Below, piece after piece: positions 1-10,542 of a stretch of DNA of 64,000 bases. The notes under the pieces were generated by a model that saw only the letters and a list, made by a program, of their open reading frames with translations, had not been told where the DNA came from and ran no database searches. This stretch comes from Deroplatys truncata (taxonomy: Eukaryota; Arthropoda; Insecta; Mantodea; Mantidae): contig CM060985.1 of assembly GCA_030765065.1 (NCBI GenBank), positions 177,198,096 to 177,262,095 of the forward strand, given 5' to 3'. The translations under genes and the position numbers were made by a program. Numbering within the stretch: the first letter of the stretch is position 1; the number at the start of each line of letters is the position of its first letter.

Positions 1-204
1 ACAATGAAGAGAGATGTTTAAGCGGCTTGCACTTAAGCTAGCGATTAGCATTAGCGCTGTAAAGTGTTAGTGATCGCTGGCACGCTTTCCGTTTCAACAA
101 CAGCTAGCACGTTTAGCAATACATTTATAACTAGTGAATTAAAATCAAATTTCTGAAAGCATAAATGTATTTATCAAGAATGACCACATCCTTAATTGCA
201 CATA

Positions 205-1399
205 CGAGGCCACTCCCAGAAGTACCTGACCTGACATATGGATAGCGGTTGTTGTATCAAACAAATGACTATGGTAGAAAGTACCGCCCTTATAAAGCTT
301 CAGTTTGAAGCTTGACGATGCTATGTTGTTAGTAATTTGAAAGGCCTTGGTACAACTAATATAAAAGCTGAGCTAGATTCTACTCTGGGGGAGTCTGCTC
401 CTTCGTTTACAACAGTAAAGTATTGGGTGGCATAGTTTAAGCGAAGCCATACGAGCTGCCAGGACGAACATCGCAGTGGTCGACCAAATGAGATGACCAC
501 GCCAGAAATTGTAAAGAAAATCTACAAAATAGTATTGGATGATTATCGACTGAAGATGCGCGAGATAGCAGACATCGTAGGCATTTCAAAAAAGTTGTAC
601 ATCCCACACTAACTAAACATTAAGACATGAGAATGCTGTGCTCAAGATGGGCGACACGCTTACTCACAATGAATAAAAGCAGCGTCGTGAGAATTTTTCA
701 GTCGAGTGTTTGGCGATGTTTCGCTGCAACAAAGCCGAGTTTTTGCGCCGATTCATAACCATGGAAATATGGGTCCATCGCTTCATACCTGAGACGAAGG
801 AACAGTCAAAACAGTGGATTGAAACGGGAGAATCGGCTCCAGAGAAGGCGAAGACAGTTCTATCTGCAGGCAGGTACATGGCGTCAGTTTTTTGGATACC
901 CGTGGGATAATTTTCACTGATTATCTTGAAAAAGGAAAAGCAATCAATGGCGAGTATTATGCAAACTTATTGCAGCGTTTGAATGATGAAATCAAGCAAA
1001 AACGGCCGCATTTAGCGAAAAAGAAGCTTCTGTTTTATCAAAACAATGCACCAGTTCACACATTCATTATCGGCATGCCCAAAATCAATCAGTTAAAGTT
1101 CGAATTGCTTTCTCATGCACCCTATTCTTCAGATTTAGCCCCCTCTGATTATTTTCTGTTTTCAAAGTTGAATAAATTGCTTGTGGTAAAAGATTTGCCA
1201 ACAATAAAGAGGTGGAGTCTGTAGTGATGGTTATTTTGCAGAACCCGATGGTTCTCACTATAAACAGGGTATCGAAGCTATTGAACATCGCTGGGAGAAG
1301 TGTATCGAGCTGAAAGGAGACTATGTAGAGAAATAAATACTTTTTCCCAAAATTATTGTGTTTTCTTTGTTAGGTCGGGTACTTCCGGGACAGCCCTCG
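205..1399 (+). mobile_element. mariner transposon with TIRs and TA target duplication
   Basis: A complete-length (1195 bp) mariner. The left end reads CGAGGCCACTCCCAGAAGTA after TA at 203-204. The right end is its imperfect reverse complement (GGTACTTCCGGGACAGCCCTCG), followed by TA at 1400-1401. Length, TIR type and TA duplication fit classical mariner elements of arthropods. The enclosed transposase is dead, so this is a fossil copy. Confidence 0.9.
271..1336 (+). pseudogene. mariner transposase (DD34D), inactivated
   Basis: Reading from the ATG at 271 gives the mariner N-terminal helix-turn-helix region (MVESTALIKL, then a stop at codon 15, then GESAPSFTTVKYW). It continues through GRPNEMTTPEIV and MREIADIVGISK, the catalytic core, and ends GDYVEK with TAA at 1336. 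The protein would be about 350 residues, normal for mariner. There are several in-frame stops and at least two frameshifts (one near 895, where a plus-frame block ends and GIIFTDYLEKG continues in another frame). The catalytic triad is damaged: the usual MDETW block reads ME-IW near 762, losing the first Asp, and the HQDNAP block reads YQNNAP near 1040, so the second Asp is Asn. The third Asp (SSDLAPSDYF, near 1140) survives. It would normally cut and join transposon ends; this copy cannot. Confidence 0.9.
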
Positions 1400-1698
1400 T
1401 AACTTAAAACAATATTGTGAGTAAATTTCCACTCTGGAATAGAGCTTTCATTTGAAATATGTTTGCGGCCTAAGACACTTGTATGTCTCACAAATATTTT
1501 GTACCATATTCGTATTCTGGCTCTTTCTGTTGAAGAATCCCTTAGCACTATACCACGCCGCCGTGGACGTCCTCTTTAACGAGGAAGCTATATTAAACAA
1601 ACCAATATATAGGAATGGAACCTCAATAGCGTCGATACTCGGCGGTATGGTAGCAAGTATAATACTTTGACATAAACCTTAGATACTTTTAAATTTTT
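1400..1698. other. no recognisable feature
   Basis: AT-rich spacer between the mariner right end and the first ACTTTC element. A 72-codon open frame (1452-1670) shows no family signature and I do not call it. Confidence 0.5.
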
Positions 1699-2496
1699 AC
1701 TTTATCCACGACGTAGGAGAAGTATTGTATTCCACCCCAAAACTCGATATCGGAAATGCATTTTTAGAAAAAGGCCCGTGTGTCTGTGAACAGCATAACT
1801 CAAGAACCAAAAGTTGGATCAACACCAAACTTGGTATTTAAGTTTAATACCTTGTAAAGATGCGACAGGAGGATTTTCAAAAAATTCCCCAACCTAACTA
1901 CCCTTTACACGTACATTTTTTAAATGTTTTATATTTTAAAAAAAGTCTCTAATGATTTTGATTAAAATACCATATATTAAAATTATTAACAGGGAAGAAA
2001 AACTTTTTATCTTGAATTTAATGGGAACTGCTTTTGAATTCCTCCTCGTTCGGAAGGACTTTTGTATAGTCTTGTATAATCAGTAAACGTTAAATGAGAC
2101 GAAAACGTACTACACAAATATGTAATCTCCTTAAAATACCTAAGTGACTTAAAATAAGTTTTTCTGCTGCATAAGCCGTTTCTGAGATATTCGTTATTAA
2201 ACTTTCGAATTGTTCAATACTTGTCATTCTTTTAAAGTCTCATCGATTTTCAGATGTTTCTCGCGATGTCATGGAAACAGCATGGAACTTTAAGGCAGCA
2301 TATAGCGTCCAGTTGTTAAACATTTGACTATCACTGTTCTCTTTGTATCTATAACGAAATGTGTAATGTAACTATTTCTGTTACGGTTTATTTGGATTAA
2401 AATGTAGTAGATAGAAAAATAAACTTGAGTAAGAATAATTTGTGTACCCAATAATAAAGATAGAAAGTCGAGAAGCACGTGTGAACTTAACATCAG
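1699..2496 (+). mobile_element. ACTTTC element copy 1, type B, near full length
   Basis: It starts ACTTTATCCACGACGTAGGAG after TTTTT and contains the family landmarks in order: ATTCCACCCCAAAACTCGAT, a short GT tract with CTGTGAACAGCATAACTCAA, GGTATTTAAGTTTAATACC, and the type B 3' half (CGCGATGTCATGGAAACAG, GCGTCCAGTTGTTAAACATT). It ends in a degraded AGAAAGTCGAGAAGCACGTGTGAAC...CATCAG. Non-coding. The 3' end abuts TTTTTAGAA inside the following copy, so it sits at a T-run of another family member. Confidence 0.75.
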
Positions 2497-3236
2497 GTTT
2501 TTAGAACAAGGTCGTTAGTGTGTCTGTGTGTCTGCAAAGGGCGTAACTCAAAAAGGGAAAGTCCGATCAAAACCAAACTTTCTATTTAAGTTTAGCATCT
2601 TTCAAAGATGCGAAATGAATATTTTAAGAACACCTTCCTCTCCCAATTATCATTAATCTGGAACAATGTTCGAAATTACGATATTCTAAAACATGGTTCT
2701 AAAGATTTTAATTAAAATACAGTACATTAAAGATATTTACATGAAAAATAAAATTTAAACCTTCAGTTTAATGGGAATAGCCTTTGAATTCTTCTACTTT
2801 CGCAAGAAATTTTGTATAATCTTGTATAGCTGGTAAACTTTAAATGATAGACGAAAACGTACTACACAAAAATGAAGATCTCTTTAAAACACACAATTTA
2901 CTTAAAATAAGTTTTTCTGCGGCATTAGCCATTTCTGAGATACCCGCTATTAAAGTTCCGAATTGCTCAATACTTGTCTTCTTTTAAAGCCATCGATTTT
3001 CAGTTGTTTCTCGCGATGTCATGGAAACAGTATGGAATTTTAATCCCAGCATATAGTGTCCAGTACTTAAACATTTGACTATCGCTGTTCCCTTTGTATC
3101 TATAACGAAATGTGTAATGTAGCTGTTTCTGCAAAGATTTATTTGGATTAAAATGTAGTAGATAGAAAAACAAGCCTGAGTAAGGATGGTTTTCATACCC
3201 GCTAACAAAGATAAAGGGTAGAGAAAGTAATATTAA
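2497..3236 (+). mobile_element. ACTTTC element copy 2, type B, 5'-truncated
   Basis: It begins inside the family at TTTTTAGAACAAGGTCGTTAGTG, just upstream of the GT/CTGCAAAGGGCGTAACTC landmark. It runs through the type B 3' half (ATAGTGTCCAGTACTTAAAC, AACGAAATGTGTAATGTAGC) to GGGTAGAGAAAGTAATATTAA. The missing 5' end and more diverged sequence suggest an older copy than its neighbours. Confidence 0.7.
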
Positions 3237-3242
3237 TTTTAG

Positions 3243-3717
3243 ATTAAATTTTTAAAAAAAGTCCTTGGAGTGTCTGTGAACGGCATAACTCAAGAACCAA
3301 AAGTTGGATCAACACCAAATTTGGTATTTAAGTTCACTACCTTATAAGGAAGTGACACGAAGATTTTCAAAAACAAATGCCCCTGCCCCAGACTACACTT
3401 TACATTGTGAGTTTTTCAAAATTTTGATTTTCTAAAATATGGATCTAGCAATTTTAATTCAAGTAACATAAATGAAGGGTATTTACATGCAAAATAAAAT
3501 TTATATCTTGAATTTAATGGGAATAACCTTTGAATTCAACCTCATTGGGAAGGAATTTTGTGTAACCTTGTATAAATGATAAACGTTAAATGATAGACGA
3601 AAATGTACTACACAAAAATCTAGATCCCTTTAAACCACGTAACTTACTTAACATAAGTCTTTCTGTGGTATAAGCCGTTTCTGAGATACTGTAATTAATG
3701 GTTCGAATTTGTTTTTT
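3243..3717 (+). mobile_element. ACTTTC element copy 3, 5'- and 3'-truncated
   Basis: It starts at the same internal T-run as copy 2 (TTTTTAAAAAAAGTCCTTGG) and contains CTGTGAACGGCATAACTCAAG and GTATTTAAGTTCACTACC. It stops at GGTTCGAATTTG, where a SINE-2 copy begins. No 3' terminus is visible. Confidence 0.6.
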
Positions 3718-3930
3718 AGTTCCATTTGTACTCCACTTTTAATTACATCGGTCTTATCGGCAGCCTTTCATTTGGAACTTATTGCCAACTGGCAATATTG
3801 TTAACTCGTGTTACACTTTTCGTTTGGTTTCTTGCACTTTGGTTTTTAATCATTAGATCATACACACATTTACACTCAATCTTGGCTAGAGAAAAATTCC
3901 CACCCCCCAGACGGGAATCGAAATGACATT
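3718..3930 (-). mobile_element. SINE-2 copy, partial
   Basis: Closely matches the copy at 50331-50624, including CAGCCTTTCATTTGGAACTT, the hairpin ATTGCCAACTGGCAAT, AATCTTGGCTAGAGAAAAA and GACGGGAATCGAAATG. On the minus strand the tRNA-like head lies at the right end; here most of the head beyond the B-box-like sequence is lost. The family is placed as a tRNA-derived SINE from its better copy at 50 kb. Confidence 0.6.
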
Positions 3931-3984
3931 TGTCCTCAACGTACAACGTAGCCTATAAAAACTGTTGCTGGCAGTACTATAAAC

Positions 3985-4795
3985 AAATCTGATGCGCTAC
4001 ACACACATGACCTTCTCTACTCTTGTAAAACTATTTTTACAAACGCTTATTCTCCATATGCTTCATGTTAATCGAGATGTTAATCTTATTGCTAATTATC
4101 TTGTAGATGCAAGGTGAGTATGGTAGGATTTAAGCTATTATCAAATATTTTAAGAGCTGGTTGCTATGTGGAGTATTCCATTCTCTTTGCATTACCAAGA
4201 CAACAAAAATGAATACAGAATTCCCATTTGAGAAAAAGTATTGGAAAATTTAAGGGAATAACAGCAATATCTCGAAAATAGTTCACTCACCAAAAAAAAT
4301 GTATATGTTAATACAATCCACACTTTTTGTGTAGTAAAATTTTGTCTATCTCTTATGGTTTACCAGTTATGTAAAAGTCGTTCCCAATGAAAAATACTTT
4401 TGGAGACATTCCCAGAAAATTCAAGATATACATTTCATTTGTCATGACAATATCTTAAACATTTGATACTTTAATCAAAATCATTAGTCATTTTTGAGAA
4501 AATTAAAATTTTCGAAAAGTGTTCCAAGTAAAGGGTAATCTGGGGTGGGGGGGATTTTCTTGAAAACCTTTGTGTCGCATCTCTGGAAGATACTGAACCT
4601 AAATACCCAGTTTGGTGTTTATACGACATCATTTCTGAGTTATGCTGTTCACGGACACACACACGGACATATTTACAAAAATACGTTTTTTAGATTCAGG
4701 AGGTCTCAAAACATATAATCTCGGTGAAGTCTCGATATCAAATTTTTGGGTGGAATGCAATACTTCCCCTACTTACCATACATAGTAGAGAAAGT
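3985..4795 (-). mobile_element. ACTTTC element copy 4, type A, full length
   Basis: On the plus strand it reads from AAATCTGATGCGCTACACAC (3' terminus reversed), through ACTATTTTTACAAACGCTTA and GCTGGTTGCTATGTGGAG, to CATAGTAGAGAAAGT (5' terminus reversed), followed by AAAAA. About 0.81 kb with both termini present and no coding content. The subterminal motif has decayed to CCTTCTCTACT. Confidence 0.8.
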
Positions 4796-4902
4796 AAAAA
4801 TTATATGAAGGCGTGAGCAGTAGAAATAACGTTATAGATTGGAATAATTTTGCTTATTGTTTCAGAAGTCTTTTCTTTCTATCATTTTTTTTAACGTTTT
4901 TC

Positions 4903-4938
4903 AGTTGCTCTACCGACTGAGGTACGGGGCCAACCTAA
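4903..4938 (-). repeat. tRNA-like SINE head fragment
   Basis: Minus-strand GTACCTCAGTCGGTAGAGC resembles a tRNA A-box region and the head of SINE-2 (AGTAACTCATTTGGTAGAG at 50.6 kb). Only about 36 bp is left. Confidence 0.35.
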
Positions 4939-5231
4939 AGGTTTGAATTGTTCAATACTTATTCTTCTAAAGTCTCATCGATTTTCAGTTGTTTTCCGCG
5001 ATGTCATGGAAACAGTATGGAATTTTAAGGCCAACATATGGCGTTCAGTGGTTAAACATTTGACTATCGCTGTTCCCTTTTATCTATAACGAAATGTGTA
5101 ATGTAGCTGTTTCTGTAAAGGTTTATTTGGATTTGTAGCGGATAGAAACACAAGCTTTAGTAACAATAGTTTGCATACGCACTAATAAAGTTAGAGGGTA
5201 GAGGAAATCATGAGAATACACGTCATCAGAC
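4939..5231 (+). mobile_element. ACTTTC element, type B 3' half
   Basis: Only the 3' half remains: GTCTCATCGATTTTCAGTTG, CGCGATGTCATGGAAACAG, AACGAAATGTGTAATGTAGC, then AGGGTAGAGGAAATCATGAG and CATCAGAC. No 5' end. Confidence 0.7.
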
Positions 5232-5400
5232 TTTTGGTAATTATATTGGTTTTGCACATTAAGTATTGGGATCTCCAATATGCTTACTTAAAAATAGTAT
5301 GCCCTATTTTGAATTGAATTGACTATACCTTAGGTTTACTTTATCCTTAACGCGCGCATTATAAACCCTGTTTTACACTTTTTCCACCCGGTAGCACTCA
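5232..5400 (+). repeat. unnamed repeat X, following a type B 3' end
   Basis: GGTAATTATATTGGTTTTGC, TCTCCAATATGCTTACTTAA, GCCCTATTTTGAATTGAA and TTTACTTTATCC match, in reverse complement, the segment at 25785-25985. In both places the unit directly follows a type B ACTTTC 3' end. It could be a longer 3' extension of that element or a separate repeat. Class unknown. Confidence 0.5.
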
Positions 5401-5427
5401 CGCACTTTGACTACGATCATGGTTTTT

Positions 5428-5737
5428 AGAAAAAGTTCTTTATTGTGTCTGTGAACGACACAACTCAAAAATGAGAAGTCGGATCAACGCCAAAATTGGA
5501 ATTAAAATTTAGTACCTTACAAAGATACGACATGACGGTTTTAAAGGAAATCCCCCCATACAATACTACCCTTTATATGGACCTTTTTTCGAAAATTTAA
5601 ATTTTCCAGAAAATGGATCTAACGATTCTGATTGAAATACCAGACATTGAAGGTATTTACATGGCAAACAAAATGTATATCTTGAATTTAATGGGAATAG
5701 GCTGTGAAGTGATCTTCAAACGCAAGGAATTTTGTAA
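5428..5737 (+). mobile_element. ACTTTC element fragment, 5'-truncated
   Basis: It starts at the recurrent internal break TTTTTAGAAAAAGTTC and contains CTGTGAACGACACAACTCAA and TTGAATTTAATGGGAATAGG. It stops where the Tc1/mariner-like element of 5735-6399 begins. Confidence 0.65.
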
Positions 5738-6399
5738 AGGATCTTTCAACAAGAGTGTCCTATGTTACATGCGATAGCTTCCGTTGTTATTGAGTTACAG
5801 CAGTCGTTTTTTTCATGTGTTTACAGTTGTGATTGACAAATAGCCATGGAACGTTACAGCATTCAGCAACGCGTAGAAATTGTGAAAATTTATTACAAAA
5901 TGGATCATCTGTTTGCCAAACCTTCCGTGTATTGTGTGAAGTTTACGATTCGGCATTTGATCGATAAATTTGAAAGAAGTGGTTCTGTCAGCGATCAAAG
6001 AACGCCTGTACGTAATCGACGTAAGCGCTCCAACGAAAACATAGGCGCCGTTCGTGAGAGTGTACGCGAGAACGGCAAAAAATCAATTGCTCGTCGAGCG
6101 CAAGAATTGGGGCTTTCGCCGACCACAACTTGGCGAATTCTGCATCTCGACTTGACGCTTCATGCTTAAAAATGGTGTTAACTCAAGGACTAAAGCCAAA
6201 CGTCCATAGGTTGCGCCGCGCATTCGCAGACTGGGTTATGGAGCAATTGGAAGCTGACCCGGAATTTATTCAAAAAATCATCTTCAGCGAGGAAGCCCAC
6301 TTTTGGATGGATGGTTGTGTTAACAAACAAAATTGCCGCTATTGCAGCAATCTCAATCCTATGCAGATTCAAGAACGACCACTTCATGCCCAAAAGGTC
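5735..6399 (+). mobile_element. Tc1/mariner-like element, 5' half, plus orientation
   Basis: The outer sequence GGATCTTTCAACAAGAGTGT matches the start of the inverted copy (GGGTCCTTCATCAAGAGTGT, minus strand near 7645), so this is the element's 5' end. Homology between the two copies stops at 6399, where this copy runs into the 3' end of the inverted one. Confidence 0.75.
5846..6399 (+). pseudogene. Tc1/mariner-superfamily transposase with DUF4817-like HTH, N-terminal half
   Basis: From ATG at 5846 (MERYSIQQRVEIVKIYYK) the protein shows the N-terminal helix-turn-helix typical of the DUF4817-containing transposases common in insects. It continues IRHLIDKFERSGSVSDQRT and ARRAQELGLSPTTTWRIL, then hits a stop at 6169 and continues in another frame (LTQGLKPNVHRLRRAF, IIFSEEAHFWMDG, NKQNCRYCS). 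The first catalytic Asp is Glu here (SEEAH; SDEAH in the sister copy). The coding region ends abruptly at 6399 with no C-terminal catalytic residues. About 180 residues of an expected 340 remain. Inactive by truncation, frameshift and active-site change. Confidence 0.85.
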
Positions 6400-7650
6400 T
6401 ATAAATTATACAGGTTTATTTCTTTTTTATTTCGGAACATAATTAATGTCATTACGTATAGAAGAGAACACCAGTTAAGTGACCGCCACGACTTCGTTGG
6501 GTTGCGCGTATACGGTTGACTCAATTTTCAATGACAGAAGAACGTAAATTAGGTCCAACTTCACGAATAACACGTGCGATGTTATTCATAAGATAATTTA
6601 CTGTTTCTGGCTTGTTCACATAAACTCCAGGTTTAACATAACCCCACAAGAAGTAATCCAACGACGTCAAATCACATGACCTCGGGGGCCAGTTAACATC
6701 ACCACCACAGGAAATGTTGAAACCTCTGAACTTCTCCTTCAAATGATCGATTGTTTCGAGAGCAGTATGACATGTGGCACCATCTTGCTGGAATCAGATG
6801 TTTTTAAGATCCATACCATCCAATTTAAAGGCCCAACATAGTCCCTTATAAGAGCCCGGTATCTTTCTCCATTGACAGTTAGAGCTTCTCCATCTTCATC
6901 TTGGAAAATATATGGAACAATGATTACACCATACCAAAATCCACACCACACAGTAGCTTTTTGGGGATGAAGTGGTCATTCCTGAATGTCCATTGGATTG
7001 TGATATGCTCCAATAGCGGCAGTTTTGTTTGTTAACACAACCATCCATCCAAATGTGGGCTTCGTCGCTGAAGATGATTTTTCGACAAAAATCCGTGTCA
7101 GCTTCCAATTGCTCCATACCAGTCAGCGAATACACGGCTCAACTTATGGTCCTTGGGCTTTATTGAGTTAACACCATTTTGTAAGCGTGAAACTTCAAGT
7201 CCAGATGCAGAATTCACCAAGTTGTGGTTCGCGAAAACCCCAATTCTTGCGCTCGACGAGGAGCTGATTTGTTTCAGTTCTCGCATACACTCTCGTAAAC
7301 GACGCTTATGTTTTCGTTGGAGCACTTACGTCGATTACGTACAGGCGTTCTTTGATCGCTGACAGAACCACTTCTTTCAAATTTATCGATCAAACGCCGA
7401 ATCGTATTCTTGCAGCGACGATTATGTACGGCGTAAACTTAAGGCAATACACGGAAGGTTGGAGAATAGATGATCCACTTTGATAACAAATTTTCACAAT
7501 TTCTACGCGTTGCTGAGTGCTGTAACGTTCCATGACTATTTGTCAATAACAACTGCAACCACATGAAAAAAATGACTGTTTTAACTTAATAACAACAGCA
7601 GCTATCACCTGTTAAAGATAGGACACTCTTGATGAAGGACCCTTTACTCT
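6400..7650 (-). mobile_element. Tc1/mariner-like element, near full length, minus orientation
   Basis: An inverted sister of the 5735-6399 copy. Its 5' end is at about 7650 (minus strand GGGTCCTTCATCAAGAGTGT) and its 3' end merges with the truncated end of the plus copy near 6400. Together they form a tail-to-tail inverted repeat with arms of about 650-690 bp. No 3' terminal repeat is visible at the junction, so that end may be lost. Confidence 0.75.
6521..7533 (-). pseudogene. Tc1/mariner-superfamily transposase with DUF4817-like HTH, broken
   Basis: The start codon lies at 7533-7531 (MERYSTQQRVEIVKI) and the natural-looking stop follows SSVIEN at 6521. Recognisable blocks are the HTH, SGSVSDQRTPV, the first catalytic motif IIFSDEAHIWMDG (near 7060), VNGERYRALIRDYVGPL, the second Asp in FQQDGATCHTA (near 6770) and the third in RSCDLTSLDYFLWGYV (near 6650). 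Full length would be about 335 residues. All three acidic residues remain, but the frame is broken several times: a frameshift near 7110, another near 6950, a stop before FQQDG (TGA where Trp is usual) and shifts in the N-terminal part. DNA cut-and-paste enzyme by family; not expressible as one protein here. Confidence 0.85.
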
Positions 7651-7866
7651 GTTCATTCTCAAAGAAGACACATATATAGTCATTATTGAAGTAATTTGTC
7701 CAAGCTCTGCAGCTAAATAAAACATTGTTTTGTAGAATTTATCCGTAACAAATAATTTTAATGTCAATATAATGTAAACTGAAGTAATATCCTTCTTACT
7801 CTTAAAGAGGATGCATTTACTGGACAATACTTTAATAATCTGTCATGTCACCATTCGGGTCCAATA

Positions 7867-8001
7867 CCCGATTTAGCCCCTAGGCACTGAATCAATTATG
7901 TATGCTGAATAACTCTGGCTCTAACGCAAACGCTCCGACATTTCATGGCGTTCCAGAGAGCGACAAGTGATTCAATGCAAGGCGCCTAGTTCAGGTATCG
8001 G
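7867..8001. repeat. small foldback sequence
   Basis: CCGATTTAGCCCCTAGGC...TGAATCA at the left is imperfectly repeated inverted at the right (TGATTCAATGCAAGGCGCC...ATCGG). A second inner pair is TCTGG...AACGC with GCGTTCCAGA. About 135 bp that can fold into a long hairpin; it could be a foldback MITE. The rest of 7651-8071 shows nothing else. Confidence 0.4.
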
Positions 8002-8071
8002 AGAAGAATGGAGATTAAACCGAGTATTAAAATAATGTCTAGTAAATATGTCTTCTTTAGAGTAAAAATTA

Positions 8072-9262
8072 CGAGGCGCATGTAGAAAGTAAGTTGCCCG
8101 ATTTTCTCCTTTAAAGGTAATGTATTTAGCCGAGAAAATTGCTCTATGACGTATAAAACATATGCCGGTCGGAAAGATCCCGCGTGGTTGCAGTAGCACG
8201 GCAGTAGTGGCACGAAGTGGCGGCTCTTATTCGCTCTTCCGCCGCTTGCAAAGTTCGATCAGTGATAAAGTTACTTTCTGCACAAAACACATCGCCGATC
8301 AGAATTTGTCGTCAGTTCCGTCATGTCTACGGGCCGAACATCATTATGACCTTATTGAGCTGGTGCGGCAGCGCATCGTGAAGAACGTCGCATCACGATT
8401 GCGGAGCTCAGCAGACATTTTTTGCTAATATCGTGATCCTTGTTGCATAAGATTGCCACTAAGCACTTGCTGTTGAGGAAATTGTGTGCCAGGTGGATGC
8501 CGAGAAACCTGATACCCGATCACAAAACGAAACTTAAGGAAGCAGCACTGACATTTCTGATGACGGCGACGACTTCCTCGACAGGATCGCCACGGGCGAT
8601 GAGATGTGGATTTCGCACTTTACCCCGGGAACTAAGCAGCAGCCATTGATTTGACGTCACAGTGGATCCCCGATGAAGACGAAATGCAAACAGACTGTGT
8701 CGGTGCAGAAAGTGATAAGCATGTTTTTTTGAAACAGGAAGGGCATTCTGCTCATTGATTTCCCGCCCAGAGGTGAAACTGTGAACGCTGACTGTTACTG
8801 TGAAACACTGTGGAAATTGCGACGTGCCATTCAAAACAAGAGGCCTGGAATGCTTACTGTAAGTGTTGTGCTGCTAAATGACAATACTCGTCCACATACG
8901 GCTCGGCGCATAGCAACCTTTCTGCAAGAGTTCGGCTGGGAGCTGTTTGATCATCCACCATACAGTCTCGATGTTGCTCCCAGCGATTTACATCTTTTCT
9001 TGCACCTCAATGAATTTCTGTTCTCAGGTCAGCGTTTTGACAACGACGAAGACCTGAAAACGACTGCCACACGCTGGTTCCATTCACAGGCGGCAGACTT
9101 CTACGACACAGGAATACAAAAGTTGAACCCACGATATGAAAATTATCTCAATTTTTGTGGTGACAGTGGAAAGATAGCTTAAATATTCCTGCGTTTTTTA
9201 TGTAACTAATTTTCTTTGTTTTTTTAAAAAATTAGGGATACTTACTTTCTGGAAGTGCCTCG
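8072..9262 (+). mobile_element. second mariner, TIRs and TA duplication
   Basis: The left end CGAGGCGCATGTAGAAAGTA follows TA (8070-8071). The right end TACTTTCTGGAAGTGCCTCG is followed by TA (9263-9264). 1191 bp. This is a different mariner lineage from the 205-1399 copy, judging by transposase sequence. Confidence 0.9.
8210..9182 (+). pseudogene. mariner transposase (DD34D), frameshifted
   Basis: The N-terminal part is scrambled: RHVYGPN near 8315 is followed almost at once by the ITIAELSRHF region near 8390, so part of the DNA-binding domain is deleted. Then come the blocks KIATKHLLLRKLCARWMPR (near 8443), TGDEMWISHFTPGTKQQ (first Asp, near 8595), GILLIDF, NADCYCETLWKLRRAIQNK, LNDNTRPHTARR (second Asp, near 8880) and SLDVAPSDLHLF (third Asp). 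Thirty-four residues separate the second and third Asp, as expected. The last 133 codons (8781-9182) are open and end at TAA. All three Asp survive, but multiple frameshifts and stops upstream prevent a full protein. Confidence 0.88.
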
Positions 9263-9264
9263 TA

Positions 9265-9774
9265 TAATATATTTCAGTTTCACATTATGTTGCCATTAAC
9301 AGAAGATTGAGTAGCGATATTTACGCCCGAGTACACCTGTACAAAAACGAAATCTTAACTAACTTATTTTATGAGTTATTCGGGATTAATTAACGCGTCA
9401 CTTGATTTTGTACAAATTTAATGTAAGTGGATTAAAAACGTATCAATTGAGAGCCCTTCAAAAAGTGTAAACGTGTTCTAAGTTTCATAGACATTGTTAA
9501 ATAAACAAAGGCGTAATTGCGTAAGAAACTCTGCAGGATTTAGACAAACTAGAACAGCTTCGATTCAAAACTTCATTGTTTTTCTCCGAGCCTGGAACAT
9601 AACATCCAATTTCGAGGGGATGAACCAAGTTTCAACAGAAAGTAGACGCTGCGGGTAGCGGTTTCTTCCTAACGTTTATGCTTCGAATTTAAACCGGAGA
9701 GCCAATTAACATACAGTATGATTGTTTGCACCAATGAGAAGATGGAACGACGTGGCTGCATATACACAAATCCG
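9265..9774. other. no recognisable feature
   Basis: AT-rich sequence between the mariner right end and the start of Tc1 homology. I see no repeat from elsewhere in the window and no coding signature. Confidence 0.5.
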
Positions 9775-10450
9775 AAATAAGCCACACATCACGCAGGAAA
9801 ATGCCAAACGACGCCTCGCTTGGTGTAAGGAGCGTCAACATTACAAGATTAAACAGTGGCAAAACGTTGTGTGGAGTGACGAATCACGGTACACAATGTG
9901 GCGATCCGATGGCAGGGTGTGGGTATGGCGAATGCCAGGTGAACGTCATCTGCCAGCGTGTGTAGTGCCAACAGTGAAGTTCGGAGGTGGTGGTGTTATG
10001 GTGTGGTCGTGTTTTTCCTGGAGAGGGCTTGAACTCCTTGTTGTTTTGCGTGGCACGATCACAGCGCAGACCTACATTGATATTTTAAGCACCTTCTTGC
10101 TTCTCACTGTTGAAGAGCAATTCGGGGATGGCGATTGCATCTTTCAACACCATTGAGCACCTGTTCATACTGCACGGGCTGTGGCGGAGTGGTTACATGA
10201 CAATAACATCCCTGTAATGTACTCTTCTGCACAGAGTCCTGACTTTAATCCTATAGAACACCTTTGGGAAGTTTTGGAACGCCGACTTCGTGCCAGGCCT
10301 CACCGACCTACATCGATACCTCTCCTCAGTTCGGCACTCCGTGAAGAATGGGCTGCCATTCGTCATGAAACCTTCCAGCACCTGATTGAAAGTATGTCTG
10401 CGAGAGTGAACGCTGTCATCAAGGCTAAGGGTGAGCCACCTCCATATTGA
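9775..10450 (+). pseudogene. Tc1 transposase (DD34E), C-terminal two thirds, dead
   Basis: The block KPHITQENAKRRLAWCKERQ leads into the catalytic domain: NVVWSDESRYT (first Asp), the glycine-rich KFGGGGVMVWSCFSW, GDGDCIFQHH and, after a stop, APVHTARAVAEW, SPDFNPIEHLWEV (final Glu) and VNAVIKAKGEPPPY with TGA at 10450. The sister copy has HDRAPVHT; here the second catalytic Asp is His and the next codon is a stop (CATTGA near 10151), so two changes hit the active site. There is one frameshift near 10160-10180. Compared with the sister copy at 37.7-38.8 kb, about the first 120 residues are absent. Confidence 0.9.
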
Positions 10451-10532
10451 CTACCATCATTACCGATGGAGGGCGCCACGAACTTGTACGTCATTTTCAG
10501 CCAGGTGTCCGGGTACTTTTGATCACGTAGTG
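9775..10532 (+). mobile_element. Tc1 element, 5'-truncated
   Basis: Homology to the element at 37650-38759 starts near 9775 and runs to the right TIR (GGTGTCCGGGTACTTTTGAT, then CACGTAGTG) at 10532, followed by TA. The 5' TIR and N-terminal coding part are missing. An ACTTTC element starts only 10 bp beyond the end. Confidence 0.85.
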
Positions 10533-10542
10533 TACTATTTTT

